Notes: generated from the letters alone by a model not told the origin. A stretch of DNA of 64,000 nucleotides from Hemibagrus wyckioides (GCF_019097595.1 NC_080718.1:24705157-24769156); one strand, 5' to 3'; positions 1-12,139 are shown, numbered from the stretch's first letter. Translations and numbers: made by a program.

Positions 1-700
1 TTCAGAAACACAACATACGCATAGCTCTAGAAAGAAGACAACTCGCGTATATATCAGTCTCCACAGACGAGACTCAAACACACATTGTTATATTCCTAAA
101 ACATGGGACAGCCAGAAACCCCTTACAGTCTTCATCATCTCTCACTCCACTTCATCACCAGAAACACACAAGCTACGCTAGTCGGTTTAATACGCAAATA
201 AAAACCAGACGCACTTTAGATCAGCTCTTTTACCGAAAACTACTTCATACACGCAGGTAGACGCTGGAGAAGAGGCGATAACCTTCAGGTTCTGTTCACA
301 AGACAAGTCCTTGCATTCAGACAGATATACAGACAGACAGACAGACAGATGCTACGTTACCACCCAACACCCCCCTTCATAAACACACACGTTTTCTTCA
401 GCTGAACTCTCACACAAACGCAATTGTGTCACAAAGTGACCATTTTCTTCTTTCTTCTTGTACCACAAGGACAGTCTATTCTTTACTCCATCTTTCTCTC
501 TCCTCTCTCTGTTCGCCTGGCATGCCTCGTTGTGGATGTCTCTCCTCTCTCTCTCCTATGTCTTTCTATCTCCTCTTTCTCTCATCTCCGTAAACACTAA
601 CACACAGTGGAATAAATTGATTTAAACCTGACCCTCAGAAAATCCGATCCCTTTTTATCGTTTTATACTTTCCTTTTGATTTGTTCAGTTGAAGCAGAAA

Positions 701-733
<33 letters not shown>

Positions 734-1559
734 ATCAGGAAAAACCTTTAACCTCAATTTAAATTCTTTTGTCATGTTCGTACGGAAGTGATTCATCAAA
801 TGACCAGAACGGAGAAACCTTATTGCAGATAATTAATGCTTTTTAATCTTTTGGTTCTTTTACTAACTAAAAGAAATTGTTTTATTTCTATTTATCAGAA
901 AATATATACACCCCCTTACACACACACACACACAAACACACACACACTCAGGCTCAATGAGTCAAAAGCAAAAATCCAAGCAGACGCTAAATAACTATCA
1001 ACTGAATCAGAAGCGGTCAGAAATCCTGTACGACTACTCCGTCTGATCTAATTGCTTTTATAAAGTCCAACCGCGGTGTACATCACACGTCTTATTGTCC
1101 TCCTGTCAAAACATCCGAGCAGAATAACCACATCAGCGTATGATTACAACATCATGCCCTCGTCTCACGACATCTTTTCATCTAGAAATCACCAAACCCC
1201 CCAACCCCATGCCCAATTAATCACACACAACCCACGAGGAGTCCCTCACTAAGCACCAGGTTTATCACCAACACCAACGAGCGTGGCCTTGCTTCGTCGT
1301 CGTCTTCTTCTTCTTCTTTTTTTTTTTTGGCACAATGCACGAAGAAGAAAGGGCGCACAGATGCAGTTCGGCGTCGGCTGACCTTGTGCAGGAAAAAGAC
1401 AGTGAATAGCAACACGAGCGGCATTCACGGCCTAACAAATAACCTCCGTTTGTGTGTTTCAAAAAAGCCACAATCCAGTAATAAGCTTAATGCCTAGTAA
1501 TACAATTGTGTGTGGATTTTATTTATTTATTTATTTTTTTTGGGGGGGGGGGGATTTTC
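1..1559. other. vax1 downstream flank, no gene recognised
   Basis: I see no coding region here. The stretch holds simple repeats: an AG dinucleotide run at about 703-732, CA-rich tracts near 915-950, and TTC/T runs near 1300-1330. It lies 3' of vax1, which is on the minus strand. Short open frames crossing it are composed of repeat-encoded residues and show no family resemblance. Confidence 0.5.
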
Positions 1560-1800
1560 GGTCAATCAAATCAATTGAAAATCACGGCTCGTCTGAGGCG
1601 ATGCTCGTATCTGTGTATCAAAAGAATGGCTATGCAAATGAAGCACAAATCACTGCTACCTTTACGAGCCATAAAGCCCTAATATTGGGTGAACAATAAC
1701 CCGAGGAAAATAAGATAATATATCTTCCTCTGCAGGAACTCCACAGCTTGTGAGTGCGAATGAAAGCCAGAAGGGAGAAATAAAGGAGGAGATTGAAGGC
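1560..1800. promoter_or_regulatory. candidate conserved non-coding element with octamer site
   Basis: This 240-bp block has balanced composition and no simple repeats, unlike its surroundings. It contains a perfect POU octamer ATGCAAAT at 1632-1639, TCAATCAAATCAATTG near 1562-1577, and several AT-rich homeodomain-type cores. It sits downstream of vax1, a gene of the class usually surrounded by conserved enhancers. Conservation is inferred from texture only. Confidence 0.3.
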
Positions 1801-2995
1801 GTCTGAAGATGTTTTTTTTTTTTTTCTTTTTTTTTTCAATCATATATATAATATATATCCACACTCGTACCACAGGTCACAAAAGGTCAACATGTTCAAG
1901 AACAACAGCACCGGGGAGCTTTTTTTTTTCCCCTACATTCACTCTTGCATTTTTTTTGCAAATAGACTAATCTATTTATTACAGACATGAAATAATTTAC
2001 AATAAAATAACAATTTGATTTAGGTACAATTCTCATTTTTCTTGCTTTTATACTACAATAATCTCGCCTCGCCTCGCCTCGCCCTCACTCCTGCCTCGGC
2101 ATAGCGGCCCGCCCGGTCCCGACCTTTTCTCTCTCAGGGGTTCCCGCGTCTACGTCGTGACGAGGATGCGTGTAAGGTCTCTCCACCTCTGTTTTTCATG
2201 ATTAGAAGATTTTCCAGCGTGAGGGGGGGAAAAATGAGAAAAATAGGTTAAGGTGTTTCATTTCACCGGTAAAAAGGACACGCCCTTTTATTTTATTTTT
2301 TCCATCTTCTTCTTCCGGAAAATCTGAAAATCCGTGCTCATCAAGGCCAACCGTGAGGGAAGTGAACTTGGAAAAACACGAAGGCAAAGGAACATGGAAC
2401 TCAGGACTACAGTACCATCACACACGCAAGAAGAGCAAGACTGCATATTCACTGAAGACACCGAAACACAGTGAGGTGGCCTCCGGGAAACTGCACAGGA
2501 AGGAAACAAAGCCTTCACAAAAACTCGGCTTGAAAATTCACAGGACAGCCAGACCAGGTTTTAACGAGGGTTAAAAACAACACCATGGGTTACAAAAAAG
2601 TCCGAACTGAATCTGAACGGAGACTCGTTACTTGCTGATGCATAAAAAGTATATTCACAGGATGTTTAGCTGTGCTGGTGTGGGTCAAAATTTTCTTTCT
2701 TTTTTTTACGATTTAGGAAAATGAAGCATAATCTGCTGAAACTCAATCCACCGAAGCCGGAGAACGTGTCACTGCACGTCCTCTTCGTCATAACAGTACG
2801 GGTTATACAAAGAGAAAAAGAGTGTGTTGTGTTGTGATTCGAACATTATGTTGCTGTTTCTTTCATCGTTAGATAAGACAGAAGATTATTTTTTATCGTT
2901 ATTGAAACAGATAAGAATGTCTGGCTATTGAACTGATAAAATCAGATGGACGGGAGAAAATCAAATAAAAGTTGTGCTGGTGAGGATTTCTTTCT

Positions 2996-3030
<35 letters not shown>

Positions 3031-3347
3031 GCTCCTTCTTCACGTTAAAAATTCCCGACCTGTCGGTGAGACTGTAAAGTAGTGCAAGAAGCTTGGAAAC
3101 TCCTCCTGTCTGAAAGGCGAGCGAGTCCGAATTCTGCCTTGTCACAGTTCCGAGAGGCCTCACGTGTGTGTTCTGACAACACGAAGAACAGACATGAGGA
3201 CCGACAACCACGGCACGGATGACACAAAGGACACAGAGTGAAAAAAACAAACAAACAAACAAACAAACAAACAAACGTACGAACATAAAAAAAGATAAAC
3301 GAACGAAACAGAAACCAAAAAAGTTGAGGAATTAAAGAAAACGGACA
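1801..3347 (-). other. probable vax1 3' UTR and flank
   Basis: The region follows the vax1 stop codon (3348-3350 on the minus strand) and shows no further coding similarity. It contains an AAAC-type run near 3245-3276, a CT/GA run near 3000-3028, and minus-strand AATAAA-like motifs (TTTATT on plus near 1973 and 2286). None of these can be fixed as the real poly(A) signal by eye. Repeat-encoded frames at 2942-3286 are not genes. Confidence 0.4.
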
Positions 3348-3842
3348 TTATTCCAAAACTTTCTTGTCCTCTTTGCCGTTGGTCCGCGAGTACGGCTCAA
3401 AGGCCGAGGAGCTCAGGTAGCGGGCTGAGAGTTCCTGCAGGTTTCCGGCCAGCGAGCCGGCCATGCCCAGCGGCGCGGAGGAGATCCGCGACGCCACGGC
3501 TCCCAGCAGCGTGGGCACAGGGAAGCTGAAGAGCCCGTGATGGGCGCTGGTTAGCGTGCTGGAGCCGGACATGGCGGGCAGCGGAGGGCTTCTGGACGCT
3601 GTAGCGGAGCTGGTTCCGCTGCTGGAGGAGGATCCTCCATTCGCAGCGATGCCCAGAGAGGAGCTAGCGCAGTGGGGCAGCAGACCGGGCATCCCCGGCG
3701 GCGTCAGCAAGCGGCCCTGCTCCAGCAGACGCAGCACGCTGCACGTGGCTGCCGTCTCCGAGTGCGCAGCTGAGCGCAGCTCCGCGTCCTTCCCCTGGTC
3801 CTTCTTCTGCTTCGTACGTCGGTTCTGGAACCACACCTTCAC
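3348..3842 (-). CDS. vax1: vax1 coding exon 3 (recognition helix and C-terminal domain)
   Basis: Starts after TGTGTGCAG with [14 protein letters not shown], so it carries the DNA-recognition helix. It continues through [19 protein letters not shown], a Ser/Gly-rich low-complexity segment ([13 protein letters not shown]), [12 protein letters not shown], and ends [16 protein letters not shown] with TAA. The exon is GC-rich against AT-rich introns. Confidence 0.95.
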   Translation of the reverse strand: MKVWFQNRRTKQKKDQGKDAELRSAAHSETAATCSVLRLLEQGRLLTPPGMPGLLPHCASSSLGIAANGGSSSSSGTSSATASRSPPLPAMSGSSTLTSAHHGLFSFPVPTLLGAVASRISSAPLGMAGSLAGNLQELSARYLSSSAFEPYSRTNGKEDKKVLE

Positions 3843-6304
3843 CTGCACACAACCGGAAAACAGGAAGGAAGACAGGAAGGAAGCAGGTGAGAGGGTTGAA
3901 ACGTCTAACAAGCCGCCTGGGAAAAAAAATATTAGACGCTAGGCACTTTTCCGTAATTGACTGTGGTGCAAATACAGAGAGAGAGGAGGGGAAAAAAAAG
4001 AGCGAGGGACAATTTAAAGAGTAATTACTGACACGCCGTAGCGTCTCTTATATAAGGTGCTATTATCCGAGTTAATGTTCACCTCATTAGCACATGGCGC
4101 ACAGTTTGGAAATCAATCCACGGCTAATGAGTTAGCAAGCTACAGCTGTGTAAACATGTGTCGTCTGATTGCACACACTGAACAATCAGGGGATTTTTAA
4201 TACGACGCAGTCAAACGAATCACGGAGCAGGTTTAACGAATAAACAGTTTTCAGGTAGGTAACGAAGCTGTTAGACGTTACGCTGGACGCTTCGGATCGT
4301 GGGACTTTCAGCTAGTGGATTTCACAGAGGTGAAGTAAACACAATGGCAGAAACCTATTATGTGTGGGTGTGTGTGTGTGTGTGTGTGGTAACAGAAGCC
4401 TTTTCTACTTTCTATTGATTCCGACAAACACAATGTCTAACAGCTCGGAGGCCGTGAGTGCGTTATTACGCCACACGTTAAAGGATGCGTCTGTAAATAT
4501 ATACATTACGTGGTGAAAGACTTCACACACGGCACACGCGACGTCCTACACGTGTGGCGAGGAAACACGTGATTATTTACACATCCCTCCAATTCCCTGA
4601 AGCTCTGTGTATCAGCAAAGCATCTTATTTCATACAAATAGAACAAACTTTAAATATTTTTAATATTAATATGACATGATTACAATCAGGATAGCAAGAT
4701 ATTTAGAATATAAATAAAAGTGAATCAATCTGAAATATATTTAATTTCTGAACACTATAGTAAGAAATGTAAAAAAAAAAAACTATTTTATATATTTAAA
4801 AAATTCAGATATTAATAAAATATAATGAAATTTTTGATATAATGAAAAGTTGAATATAAGAATATATATATATATTTGACATGGACTTGTGTGTGTAGAT
4901 GTGTATGCTGTTTAATTTATAATTTTTAAAAAATTTTTTAAATTTTAATTTATTTATTTTATTAAAATAAATGTCAAAAATTATTAATTTATTACAGTTT
5001 TTCTCTCTTTTTTTGCACAAAACTAACTAAATAAAGTAAGTTCATCTGGACTTTGTTTCAATACAACACGGTCGACTGAGCTGGATTAGTGGGTCATTCA
5101 CTTAAAACACACACACACACACACACTCACACACACACACTGAAGCAGTGAAGATAAGAAACAGCACCACAGCAGCTTTAAAGCAGGAGCTTAAAAAAAC
5201 CCTGCAGAAAAAATCACAGACCATCCTGTGAATAAAAACACTGATTATTCCCTTTGACTAAAATTGAACCGTCTGCAATTGACGACTAATCAGACTCTCT
5301 CTCTCTCTCTCTCTGTTGCATCTGTTTTCTCTTTGCTCTCTCACACAAGGTGTTCATTTTGTGAAGCACTAAAGAAGTCTTTACACACAACCATGACATC
5401 ATCATCATCATCATCATCATTGTACTACAGCATCACAGAGAAAGGTTTGAGGATAAACTCGTGGCTGCTAACTGATCTAAATCAATACGTGTCCATCTTT
5501 AGGGTCTTTTTAATATTCACGACGCGCAAATAGATAAACAAACGACTTAATAAACGAATAAATGCCACATTACAGCATACTACTGCTGCTGCTGCTGCTG
5601 CTGCGATCCAGCTCACAGTGAGACGAGAAACAGAGCAGACACAGACCAGTTCAGCAGCATGACCTCTGGTGTGACTCCGTGTGAAAAACTGAGAATAAGG
5701 TCACACGGCTCCTTCTGCTGAACGCACAGAGCTCTCATTAACTTAAACGGAAATCATTAGCAGGTATACGTATGATGCGCATGTACACGCTCGTTTTTAT
5801 TGCTGTTTACTCTGGAGAAAGAGTATTTCATTTTCCTATTGCTTTCACTGCATCTTTAGCTTTGTGGATCTTTACACTGGACACTACAAACCTTCTGTCC
5901 TTCATCTTTACAGCATTCCAACAGACGAACAGACAGAAAAAAACGCCCGGATGAACTCGATGGTACGACAATAAGGAAATGTGAAATGATAAACATCGGC
6001 TTTAGAGAACGTGTTTGGGAAGATGTGCAATTTAGAAAATGATTCAATTGCAGAAAAATGTAGTTTTTAACTAAACGTAATACTACTACTACTAATAATA
6101 ATGATACATTTTCTGTCTTTGGGTCTGTTTATATTGATAGTAGGAGCATCTTAAATTATTTCAGTCATTTAAATGAAGATCTATTAACAATATATCTAAT
6201 ATATATATATATATTTTGCCATTTAAACCCTAGGTTTCTGGTCTGTAAGTCTGGTCTGTAAATCTACCAGAGATACAAAGAGATATAAATTCACATGAGA
6301 GTTT

Positions 6305-6338
<34 letters not shown>

Positions 6339-7828
6339 CTGAGTCTCTGACAGGTTGAGCTGCCGTGCGAGTTCGGTTCTCTCTCTGCCCACGACGTACT
6401 GGCACCGCTGGAACTCCATCTCCAGCCGGTAGAGCTGCTCTGCTGTGAACGAGGTTCTGGTTCTCTTCGGCCGGTCCAGATCCAGACCTTTGGGCAGAAT
6501 GATCTCTCTGATCGAACCTTTGGCATCTGAGGAAAAAAAGAAAAGGCAAAACAAACGCTGTGTCTCAAACGTGTCATTGTGTTTGAAGAACAAAACACAC
6601 ACACACACACACACACACAGATATATATCATTTTAATTTTTAATAATATTTTAATAAAATAATATTTTTTTTTAATTAAGGAAGAAATATACATTTATGC
6701 TGATGGTAGAAAAAAAAAATCCAATTTCTTCCTTTAATCATTTCTAATTTATTAATTTATTTTATTTTAAATTTATTTTATTTTTTACAGCCTTTTTTCC
6801 TCCTTTTTTTCCTCAAACATAAAATACTCTTTATTCTGAAAACACTGCACTAACCTGTAAAAAGCCTTAAAATCAATAAAAAAAACGAAAAAAGGAACAT
6901 AAAACAGACAGGATTTTATATATAAATATTTCAACAAACAAATCTGAACATAATTACATCTTAATTTTGTAGACATGTAATTAAACGCAGCTCGTTCTTC
7001 TTTATTTATTCACATTATTTTTCAGTTCCTGCTCTGTAAAGCGGTCCAATTCTATTCTCCCTAAATCCTTAATTATTCCGCTTAAAAAAGCGTCAGATTT
7101 AAAACTTTGTAAAAAAATGCTGAATGTGTGAAATATATTCTACGCTGCTTAAATTGTCTTTAAATTAATTTTACATTTTTAGTGTTTATTTTTTAGAATC
7201 CAGGTGCAATGTGATTTAACAGTAAAAAAAAAAAAAAAAAAAGGAAGAAATAGTATAAAAAATAAAAATGTTTCTGGAAACGTCAGCAATTAAGAGATTA
7301 TTCGCTTGAAAGGGAAAACTTGAAAGTTTTCTTTTTTTATTATATTATTAAGTTTTGTATAATTTTTTTTATTTTAATTTAAAATCTAATACTTAAAATA
7401 AAAACTTACTTCTAATAAAATAAAATAAATAATTAAAAAAAAACCTCACTGCCTGAGAATTGTTATTGTAAAAAAATAACGAAGAAAAAAATGGTTTTAG
7501 CTTCAATTCCTCCTTCACACTTGTATTGTTTACGCTGTAATGTGATCAGCGAGCTGAAACAGGAACATCGCCTGCTTAAGCACAACTGGAAGGAATAAAA
7601 CAATAATTTAATCAGGCTAATTTCATTGGGCTTTGATCAGGTCTCTGTGTGTGAGCCTGATTGAGTTTGGAAAAGTAAATAATAAATGGAGCTGACGCTC
7701 GCTGGGTTTTAGCAAGCGGTCAACCTGCACAGCATGGATGTTAGCACTCGACACTTCCATTTCATTTAAATAGAAATTGAGGCATCGTTTTATTTGCCGC
7801 TTGGTTACAGATGACAGGATTGCTATGA

Positions 7829-7894
<66 letters not shown>

Positions 7895-8664
7895 CTCTTC
7901 AAACAAAATTCTGAAATGAAGAGAAATATTTTTTTTTTTTAAAATTTAAAAATAATATTCTGTATTTTCTGTAGTATATTTTGTAAATTCAGAGAAAGAA
8001 GTTGTACATTTCCAATGAACAGGACAGGAAAATAAAAATCTTTTGTGAGCTTGAAAAATGATAAAACTAAAAGATTTTTTTTATCATTTTGAGAGAACAA
8101 AGATATTTTATTTTAATCTCTAGAAATATTATAAATATGATAATTTTTTTTTAAAGTTTTGGGATAAGCTGACGTCTAATTATTTCTGTTGAAAATTTTG
8201 AAAAAATGCAAAATAATTTTTTATATTTATGACTTTTTTTGTAAATAAATATAAATTTCAAAAGACAAGTTTTAAGCTGAAACATCTTCATCAGTTCCAC
8301 TGCAGAGAAGCTTCTGTTTATCAGCTGAGTGACTGAAAAAAAAAATGCCGGCATTAAGTCTGCATTCTTTCCACAAATCCTCCTGATTTTAGCGAACTCT
8401 TGCTACAGAGAGTCGTTAAATCCGAACGGAGAACGCCATGCTCTTACCTCGAACCAGAATCCGCCGGCAGTAGTCTGGATCTCCCGTGCTGCTGCGACCC
8501 TTTTCACAGTTTTCCATGGCTCCGGATGAGGAGAAGGAGTCCTGCGGTTCCTTCAGGAGTGTTTTGGAAAGGCTCCCCTGGGAGTCTTTCACCTCCTTGC
8601 TTTCCTTCAGTCCGTTCTTCAGCACCATCCCCACTTCCGGCTCCTGGCTGTAGCGGACGTCCAT
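3348..8664 (-). CDS. vax1: Vax1, ventral anterior homeobox transcription factor (3 coding exons)
   Basis: A homeodomain transcription factor that, in vertebrates, patterns ventral forebrain, optic stalk and optic nerve. Coding exons are 8664-8448, 6526-6339 and 3842-3348; lengths 217, 188 and 495 nt join in phase to 299 residues plus stop. All introns are GT-AG. The homeodomain is about residues 91-150, starting RPKRTRTSF and ending NRRTKQKKD with the helix-3 core VKVWFQNRR, preceded by the Vax-specific [16 protein letters not shown]. That linker and the C-terminal [23 protein letters not shown] mark Vax1 rather than Vax2, which has TIREIVLPKG. The start MDVRYSQEP is preceded five codons upstream by an in-frame TGA. 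The intron inside the homeobox falls after NLSETQ, a typical position. Length fits other fish Vax1 proteins. No damage is seen. Confidence 0.97.
3960..4260. promoter_or_regulatory. candidate conserved element in vax1 intron 2
   Basis: The block next to exon 3 lacks simple repeats and has several homeodomain-type cores (GTAATTAC near 4021, GCTAATGAG near 4123, TCATTAGC near 4084) and an E-box-like CAGCTG near 4143. This composition contrasts with the AT-rich low-complexity sequence from 4620 on. Conservation is inferred, not tested. Confidence 0.3.
4261..6300. other. remaining vax1 intron 2: AT-rich sequence and short microsatellites
   Basis: No exon is visible. It holds a GT run near 4364-4388, AT-rich sequence 4620-5040, CA runs near 5106-5140, CT near 5298-5314, ATC near 5397-5420 and a CTG run of about eight units at 5582-5606. 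Confidence 0.5.
6306..6337 (-). repeat. CA microsatellite abutting the vax1 intron 2 donor
   Basis: Read on the transcribed (minus) strand, the exon 2 donor GTA runs straight into a CACACA tract of about 30 bases. Length changes in this repeat would alter sequence from intron base +4 onward. Confidence 0.85.
6339..6526 (-). CDS. vax1: vax1 coding exon 2 (first two thirds of the homeodomain)
   Basis: Encodes [18 protein letters not shown] and homeodomain helices 1 and 2 up to NLSETQ. The acceptor is TTTCCTCAG|AT. The donor is CTCAG|GTACACAC, and the intron continues directly as a CA repeat. The 188-nt length restores phase 0 after exon 1. Confidence 0.95.
7530..7830. promoter_or_regulatory. 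candidate conserved enhancer in vax1 intron 1
   Basis: A 300-bp block free of simple repeats inside an otherwise AT-rich, poly-A/T-rich intron. It contains a TCF/LEF-type CTTTGATC near 7632, paired homeodomain cores (TTTAATCAGGCTAATTTC, 7606-7623) and GCCTGATTGAG near 7656. Texture and location suggest a developmental enhancer; this is inference. Confidence 0.35.
7832..7892. repeat. AT dinucleotide repeat
   Basis: An uninterrupted run of about 60 bases of alternating T and A in vax1 intron 1. Confidence 0.95.
8448..8664 (-). CDS. vax1: vax1 coding exon 1
   Basis: Encodes residues 1-72, from MDVRYSQEP to [11 protein letters not shown], plus the first base of the Asp73 codon. The donor is CGAG|GTAAGA. 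The acidic, Ser-rich N-terminus and the CRRILVR segment just before the Vax linker are family traits. An in-frame stop lies just upstream of the ATG, so the longer N-terminus seen in mammalian VAX1 (beginning MFGK) is not encoded contiguously here. Confidence 0.93.
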
Positions 8665-9130
8665 GTTCGTCTGTCCTCACGGAGTAGCTCTCCTTTCTCT
8701 TTTTCTTCTTCTTCTGTTCTTTTTTAAAGGCCAAAAAAAATAAATCTTGATAATACTAGTTTCTGTGTCCGGTGTGTAAAACCACAGCTATTTGGACACT
8801 CGAGTTAGGGATCTAATGTCGGAGCGGCACTTGCTTCATGTCCCAAGCGTTCTATCATCAGTGTCTGCGCTCACTTGGCCAGTGATCATGGACTTCTCGT
8901 CCCTAAATTCAGCAGCAATTTAGTGGCCCCTCTCTTCGTTACTTGCGCATCAGCCTGATAGAGACGATCTCCATTCAATCAGAGGCGCGGATGGATGCAT
9001 GCCCGCTCGTCGCAATTGATTACGGTAATTTTGCCGGCTTCGGATTTGTGTAACCTCCTGAATACGCTAAATTGTTTGGGGAAATATATGCCGCGCTAAT
9101 GGAGGGGTGCGTTGTCTACAACCCCTCTTC
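8665..9130 (-). promoter_or_regulatory. vax1: vax1 5' UTR and promoter-proximal region
   Basis: Directly upstream of the vax1 start. GC content is higher than in the introns, and the segment around 8980-9080 includes CAATTGATTACGGTAATT (9015-9032), a cluster of homeodomain-type sites. No clear TATA box or start site can be assigned by eye. Confidence 0.4.
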
Positions 9131-9835
9131 TAGCCAGTCTTCACACGCATACACGTACACACACTTACAGATCCCAGTCAAATGATTGGTCTTGGATCAT
9201 GAAGGAGTGCGCACACGCTTGCAAAACCCGACATGCACAACAGAGGGAGAACCCTCGCTGAAAAAGTTCCAGTCCAGTCCCAGGTGTCCCGCTGACGGCC
9301 CGCGTGATGTCCTGTTACTCTGATCAGACGGAAATCTATATTCAGGATAAGCAAATTTAGTCCAGTTATATTGCAACGAGCCCGCACAACAATTCACACC
9401 ACTGTCTCTACGATAGGACTGACAGACACGGGCGGAATGAGAGAGAGTGGGAGAGAGAGAGTGGGAGAGAGAGCGAGTGAGAGAGAGAGAGTGAGAATTT
9501 GACTGAGCGAGAGAGGCGGAGAGAGACGTGGGATACAAAAAGAAAAAGGAATGGGAGAAAAAAAAAAATGAAATGCACTTCGGCAGGAATTCGTAGCGCT
9601 AAAGATCACGGGCAAAGCACCTCATCAGAAAGAGACGTGAACAGTTACAGAGCAGCAACCTGGCTCTCTGTGGAATAAATAAATAACACAAACTCAGCTA
9701 TAAAAGTAACAAAATAAAAGTCATTACGAAAATATCAGTAGTTTCCAAAGCACATGGACACACACCTTCAAAAACAAGCAAATTGTTTTGAGTGTAAATA
9801 CAAGGAGCACACACACGTCCTCATTACACACACAC
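9131..9835. other. vax1 upstream flank, no gene
   Basis: Contains GA-rich repeats at 9438-9520 (GAGAGAGTGGGA-type) and CA repeats at about 9826-9843. Translations of the GA tract are repeat-derived. Confidence 0.5.
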
Positions 9836-9839
9836 ACAC

Positions 9840-10140
9840 ACACAGAGGCACTTGCAGCTATTTTTATTGTCGACACAACAATATCTGGGGGAACAGCCGC
9901 ACTGGGTAATCCAATAAGACAATTGATTAGGCTACAATGATTCAATTCAAACCAATAGCTGTGCACTCGGGCCCTTCTTGTCACCTTGTTGGGCCAGAAG
10001 GCCTCTTCCCTCTGAACCCCCCCAACCCCAAACTCCCACCCTTCCTAAAGCCTTTCACTGCTTTATGGGAAAGAGAGAGCACAAGGGGAGAAAGATGGCA
10101 ATTATCTAATTGGACTATTAACAAACAATTCAGCGAGTGT
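9840..10140. promoter_or_regulatory. candidate vax1 upstream enhancer with SOX and homeodomain motifs
   Basis: Contains an inverted SOX-type pair ATTGT (9866-9870) / ACAAT (9878-9882), CAATTGATTAG near 9920, and a second cluster near 10096-10130 with GGCAATTATCTAATTGG and AACAAACAATTC. It is complex sequence flanked by simple repeats. The assignment is based on composition and on proximity (about 1.2 kb upstream) to vax1. Confidence 0.35.
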
Positions 10141-10159
10141 GTCTGCTTGGGAATAGTGG

Positions 10160-10430
10160 AAGACCAGGAGGAGGAGGAGGAGGAGGAGGAGGAGGGGGGT
10201 GAGAGTGTGTGTGTGGGGGGGGGAGAAGAAGAAGTGGAGCACTAACTTCATTCAGCGAATGTGTGGAGCAGCCTGTTGAAGAAAAAGAGTGAGGGAGAGA
10301 TTGTTTAAAGAAGAAGAGCTAAGTGGAGGAGGGGAGGGATTGTTTAAAGAAAAGGTAAGAAGGGGGCTTGAAGGGAAGGGAAGGGAAGAGAAGAGAAGGG
10401 AAAAGGGAAAGGGAAGGGGGGATCACGAGG
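10160..10430 (+). repeat. polypurine tract
   Basis: About 270 bases, overwhelmingly purine on the plus strand: GGA repeats (10163-10198), GT/G run, then AAGGG-type repeats near 10370-10420. A short internal duplication of GGGATTGTTTAAAGAA-like sequence occurs at about 10294 and 10337. Such tracts can form triplex DNA. Confidence 0.7.
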
Positions 10431-10809
10431 CGGATTCTCAAGCCCTGCTCAAGTTGAAGCTTGGGAAAAATGAGGGTTTTGGTGTGACAGGGACCAGCTG
10501 TGGGTCTCGTCCGTGTGCACCTTGACAAAAACACACAACAGGGGGTGGGAGTGTAGAGTAGTGTGACATAATGTGTGAAAATATGATACATGACACCACA
10601 ACGGCACTTAAAGAATAAATACCAATAGGACTTGGCCATACGACATGTCTGTATAACATCAGGATCAATTATATCATGATAACATTTATTTTTCAGATAT
10701 CTTCCTTTGTTATTTATTTATTCATGCTTGTATTTATTTATATATTTATTTATGCTTGTATTTATTTATTTGTGACTGTATTTATTTATTTATTTATTTG
10801 TGACGGTAT

Positions 10810-10852
<43 letters not shown>

Positions 10853-12139
10853 TTTCATTGTATAGAATGTTAACACCTAGGAGTCTGAGGTATTTTTTAT
10901 TTTATCCTGGTGAGGTTTTGTCAGGACCTGATGTTTATTCTTTGAATATTAGCCTAATTATTTTAAGACTCATTACTCAGTGAAAAACTGTACTATAATA
11001 TCATAACATGTGAGTAACTTGTGTGTTCGTGTTTTGAAGAAAAGTCAGTGTTAGCCTAGCGAGGCAAGCTGAAACTTGTTTAAGGATTCTAGATTTAACC
11101 AAATGGTTCATTTTCTTTCCTTTTAGAGTTTTGTTTGTGTTTGTTTTTAGGAATATTATTTTTTAAAAATGTTTTTCGACACTGCTTTACACAGCGGTGC
11201 AGTTTTGTTGTCTAACCACAATCTTCTAAACATACGCTGTTAAAAAATAAATTTCAATACTTTATAAAAATAAACAAACAAACAAATAAAGTTAGGTAGA
11301 TAAATAAATAAAAACATAAATAAATACATAAATAAACAAATAAATTAGATAAATAATAAATAAATAAAAATACGGTTTTATTTCAAAATCCTCGTAATAT
11401 TAGATTTAAAAAAATATCCTAGTACTTTCCTGAACCAAATTATAATTCAGTAAAAAAAAAAAAAAAAAAAAAAAATTAAAAAGAGAATAATTTATTGTGT
11501 TTTTTATTTGTTAGCTTTTTTTTTTTTTTAATCCAGTATGGTGTTTAACCAAATAATAAATACAATGATTTTATGTCACAAGCCTCTTTTTAGTAAGATT
11601 TTGTTTGTTTGTTTTTATATTTTTGTTAGTACCTTCTATAACTTATGATAAAAAAAATTGAATGATTAAAAAAAACATTTTACAGTGGGCTTTTCTCACA
11701 CACGTGCAAACACACACACACAAACAAATATATTATAAATATGTAATAAATACTGTAATAATAATCAATATTACTAATGATATTGATATTTTAGAGGAAG
11801 GATGATCTCAGATAGCCTGAGACTCAGCTCCATGCTTTAGATCTACAGTATGTTTAGTTAAATATGTGATGTTCCTCACACTCCTGTAGTGTCTCAGTGT
11901 GTATACATTCATAGGAATGACTGAAAAATGGTTAATGGACAGAATTCTTCTGTTTGTCTGTGGGTCAGTTTATTCAGTGTTATTCAGTAGGAGGGGCTTT
12001 GACACGGTTCTGTATGTGCCACAGGGCCACCACTAATAGCCTACCATTGTAGATACTAATTGGTGTTTCCAAACAAAGAATATCTGAAAAGCTTACTCTT
12101 TCCCAGGCCACTAACAAGAAAATCAGAACATTACCTACA
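10431..12139. other. intergenic AT-rich sequence, no gene
   Basis: Contains TTTA tetranucleotide runs at 10726-10855, AAAT/AAAC-type runs at 11270-11370 and poly-A near 11453-11475. No coding similarity is seen. Confidence 0.6.

Noticed and set aside
3556..3942. 128-residue plus-strand open frame opposite vax1 exon 3
   Set aside because: Antisense shadow of a GC-rich coding exon; no family similarity.
8400..8687. Open frames overlapping vax1 exon 1 on both strands
   Set aside because: Frame shadows; only the minus-strand frame starting MDVRYSQEP joins in phase to the homeodomain exons.
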